This document shows positions 7,386 to 8,346 of a stretch of DNA of 8,346 nucleotides, piece after piece. Location: assembly GCA_964642505.1 (NCBI GenBank), contig CAZXQY010000108.1:1-8346 (forward strand), given 5' to 3'. A program made the translations under genes and the position numbers. Below the pieces are notes generated by a model. It saw only the letters and a list, made by a program, of their open reading frames with translations, ran no database searches and was not told the origin of the DNA. Positions within the stretch are counted from its first letter, which is position 1, and the number at the start of each line of letters is the position of its first letter. This DNA is from TMED69 sp964642505. GTDB lineage: Bacteria > Pseudomonadota > Gammaproteobacteria > Ga0077536.

Positions 7386-8346
7386 GACAGGTGAGGAAGT
7401 AGTTGATCCTTTTATAGTTGCAGTTAGGGAATGGTATAATAATAAGCAAGAATTGTCTGATAGTAACGTAGGGAAATTGAGGAAACTCGTTTTCAAATCG
7501 GTGGTTGCATTTATTGACTGGGATTTGGAAGGTTTTGTTAAAGATGAATTTGCTCAAGAAACGGGAAGAACTATTTTTAAAGCAGCCAATATTGATTTTG
7601 AGAATCAGAAAACTGAACCCCAAAGATATGGAATTCATCTTAAGATACCAGCAAAATTAAATGAAGCAATTGCCCTTGAGGCGTTAATACGCCAAAATCT
7701 TAATGAAAAATGGGATGCTTCTGAGTCACCTAATTTACATTACACTCTTTTAGAAGTACTCGAACAATGGTCAAATGACCTTCTGAATCAACTAAAAGAA
7801 TTGTACAAAGGTACATCTACTTGGGACCCATCACTTGCGGTGGCAGAAATGATGGCTATTGCTGAATTACAAAGTGGAAGGGTTAACATTGCTGCTGAAA
7901 ATCTTGCTGAAGTAGTTACTAATAATATATGGGGAGCTGAATTACCAAATATACTAGATTCCTTTGAAGATAATTATAATATTCTAGGAACAGATGGTAA
8001 CAATTGGCCCAAATGGCAAAGTTTTATAAACTCTTTGAACACTGGGACAAAGGGAGGTCAAAAAGGTAATTTGAAAAATCCTACCCTAATAAATAATTTC
8101 TTAGAGACAGAATTCTCTGATTTATCATTCTCACAAGACCCTCCCGAAACCATTGTTAACCAGCAAAAAGACCGGGATTTAAGAGAATTTGTAACAACAT
8201 ATTTAAATATTAAAAATAATTTCCTTAGAATCCTTAATGCAGAAAAATTAGCAAATCTTCAATGGAAAGAAGAGTTGGAAAGTGATTTAGGAAAAGAAAA
8301 AAGCATCGGAGAACTAATTGACAATTTGAAAAATCTTTTGCAATTA
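7386..8346 (+). CDS. dpdH: DpdH-like ATPase, C-terminal part, 3'-partial
   Basis: Codons starting at 7387 are open for all 320 codons to the window end, and base 7386 (G) completes the GAG codon left as GA at 7284-7285. The product begins TGEEVVDPFIVAVREWYNN and carries on as a mixed helical, Trp-containing, Asn/Glu/Leu-rich polypeptide with no P-loop, membrane segment or nuclease motif that I can recognise. It lacks a start of its own near the gap, as expected for the back half of dpdH. Base composition and codon use look like the rest of the operon. With the front part, dpdH is at least 878 residues plus whatever repeat copies lie in the gap, and no stop is reached here. It could in principle be a separate gene whose start is hidden in the gap, but the exact repeat phase across the gap makes one gene far more likely. 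Confidence 0.8.

Noticed and set aside
7392..7394. TGA as the end of dpdH
   Set aside because: It is in frame only if the gap is taken as exactly 100 bases. Repeat phase places the true frame one base later, where the region is fully open.
6940..7638. Minus-strand open frames over the repeat and gap (also 260-586, 704-990, 1970-2179, 2771-3167, 4327-4716)
   Set aside because: They lie opposite well-supported genes, have no recognisable motifs, and the longest are extended artificially by the N run and the 12-bp repeat.

Overview
The window is an AT-rich (about one-third GC by eye), fully coding stretch of prokaryotic DNA with all genes on the + strand. The exact run of 100 N shows that it is a draft scaffold, probably from a genome or metagenome assembly. 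Nothing in it identifies the taxon.

The gene order is: SNF2/RapA-like helicase, RecQ-like helicase, a ~290-residue protein of no obvious enzymatic class, and a large P-loop ATPase. This order and the protein features match dpdE-dpdF-dpdG-dpdH of the Dpd system, which puts 7-deazaguanine derivatives into DNA. From work on the Salmonella Montevideo cluster, DpdA/DpdB/DpdC make and modify the base (preQ0, then the amido form dADG), and DpdD-DpdK are the restriction side that acts against DNA lacking it. The window therefore looks like the inner part of the restriction module. The modification genes (dpdA-C) and dpdD, I, J, K are not in the window. The Dpd names come from recognising architecture and order, not from a search.

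Layout: 1-2258, dpdE, cut at its 5' end by the window edge and split by one in-frame TAG at 1209-1211. 2255-4753, dpdF, intact. 4750-5610, dpdG, intact. 5610 to the window end, dpdH, interrupted by the assembly gap at 7286-7385 and running off the 3' edge. All three junctions overlap (ATGA, ATGA, TAATG), so this is one operon whose proteins are probably made in coupled fashion. There is no promoter, terminator, RNA gene, mobile element or CRISPR array.

Three points deserve attention. (1) The in-frame amber codon in dpdE: reading is open and coding-like on both sides. (2) The 12-bp tandem repeat (PETR codons) in dpdH at which the assembly broke: the repeat phase on the two sides of the gap matches exactly, so dpdH is continuous and the gap should be a multiple of 12 bp. 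(3) The last 960 bases are the C-terminal half of dpdH in a different nominal frame. They are easily missed because the 100-N placeholder shifts the frame.
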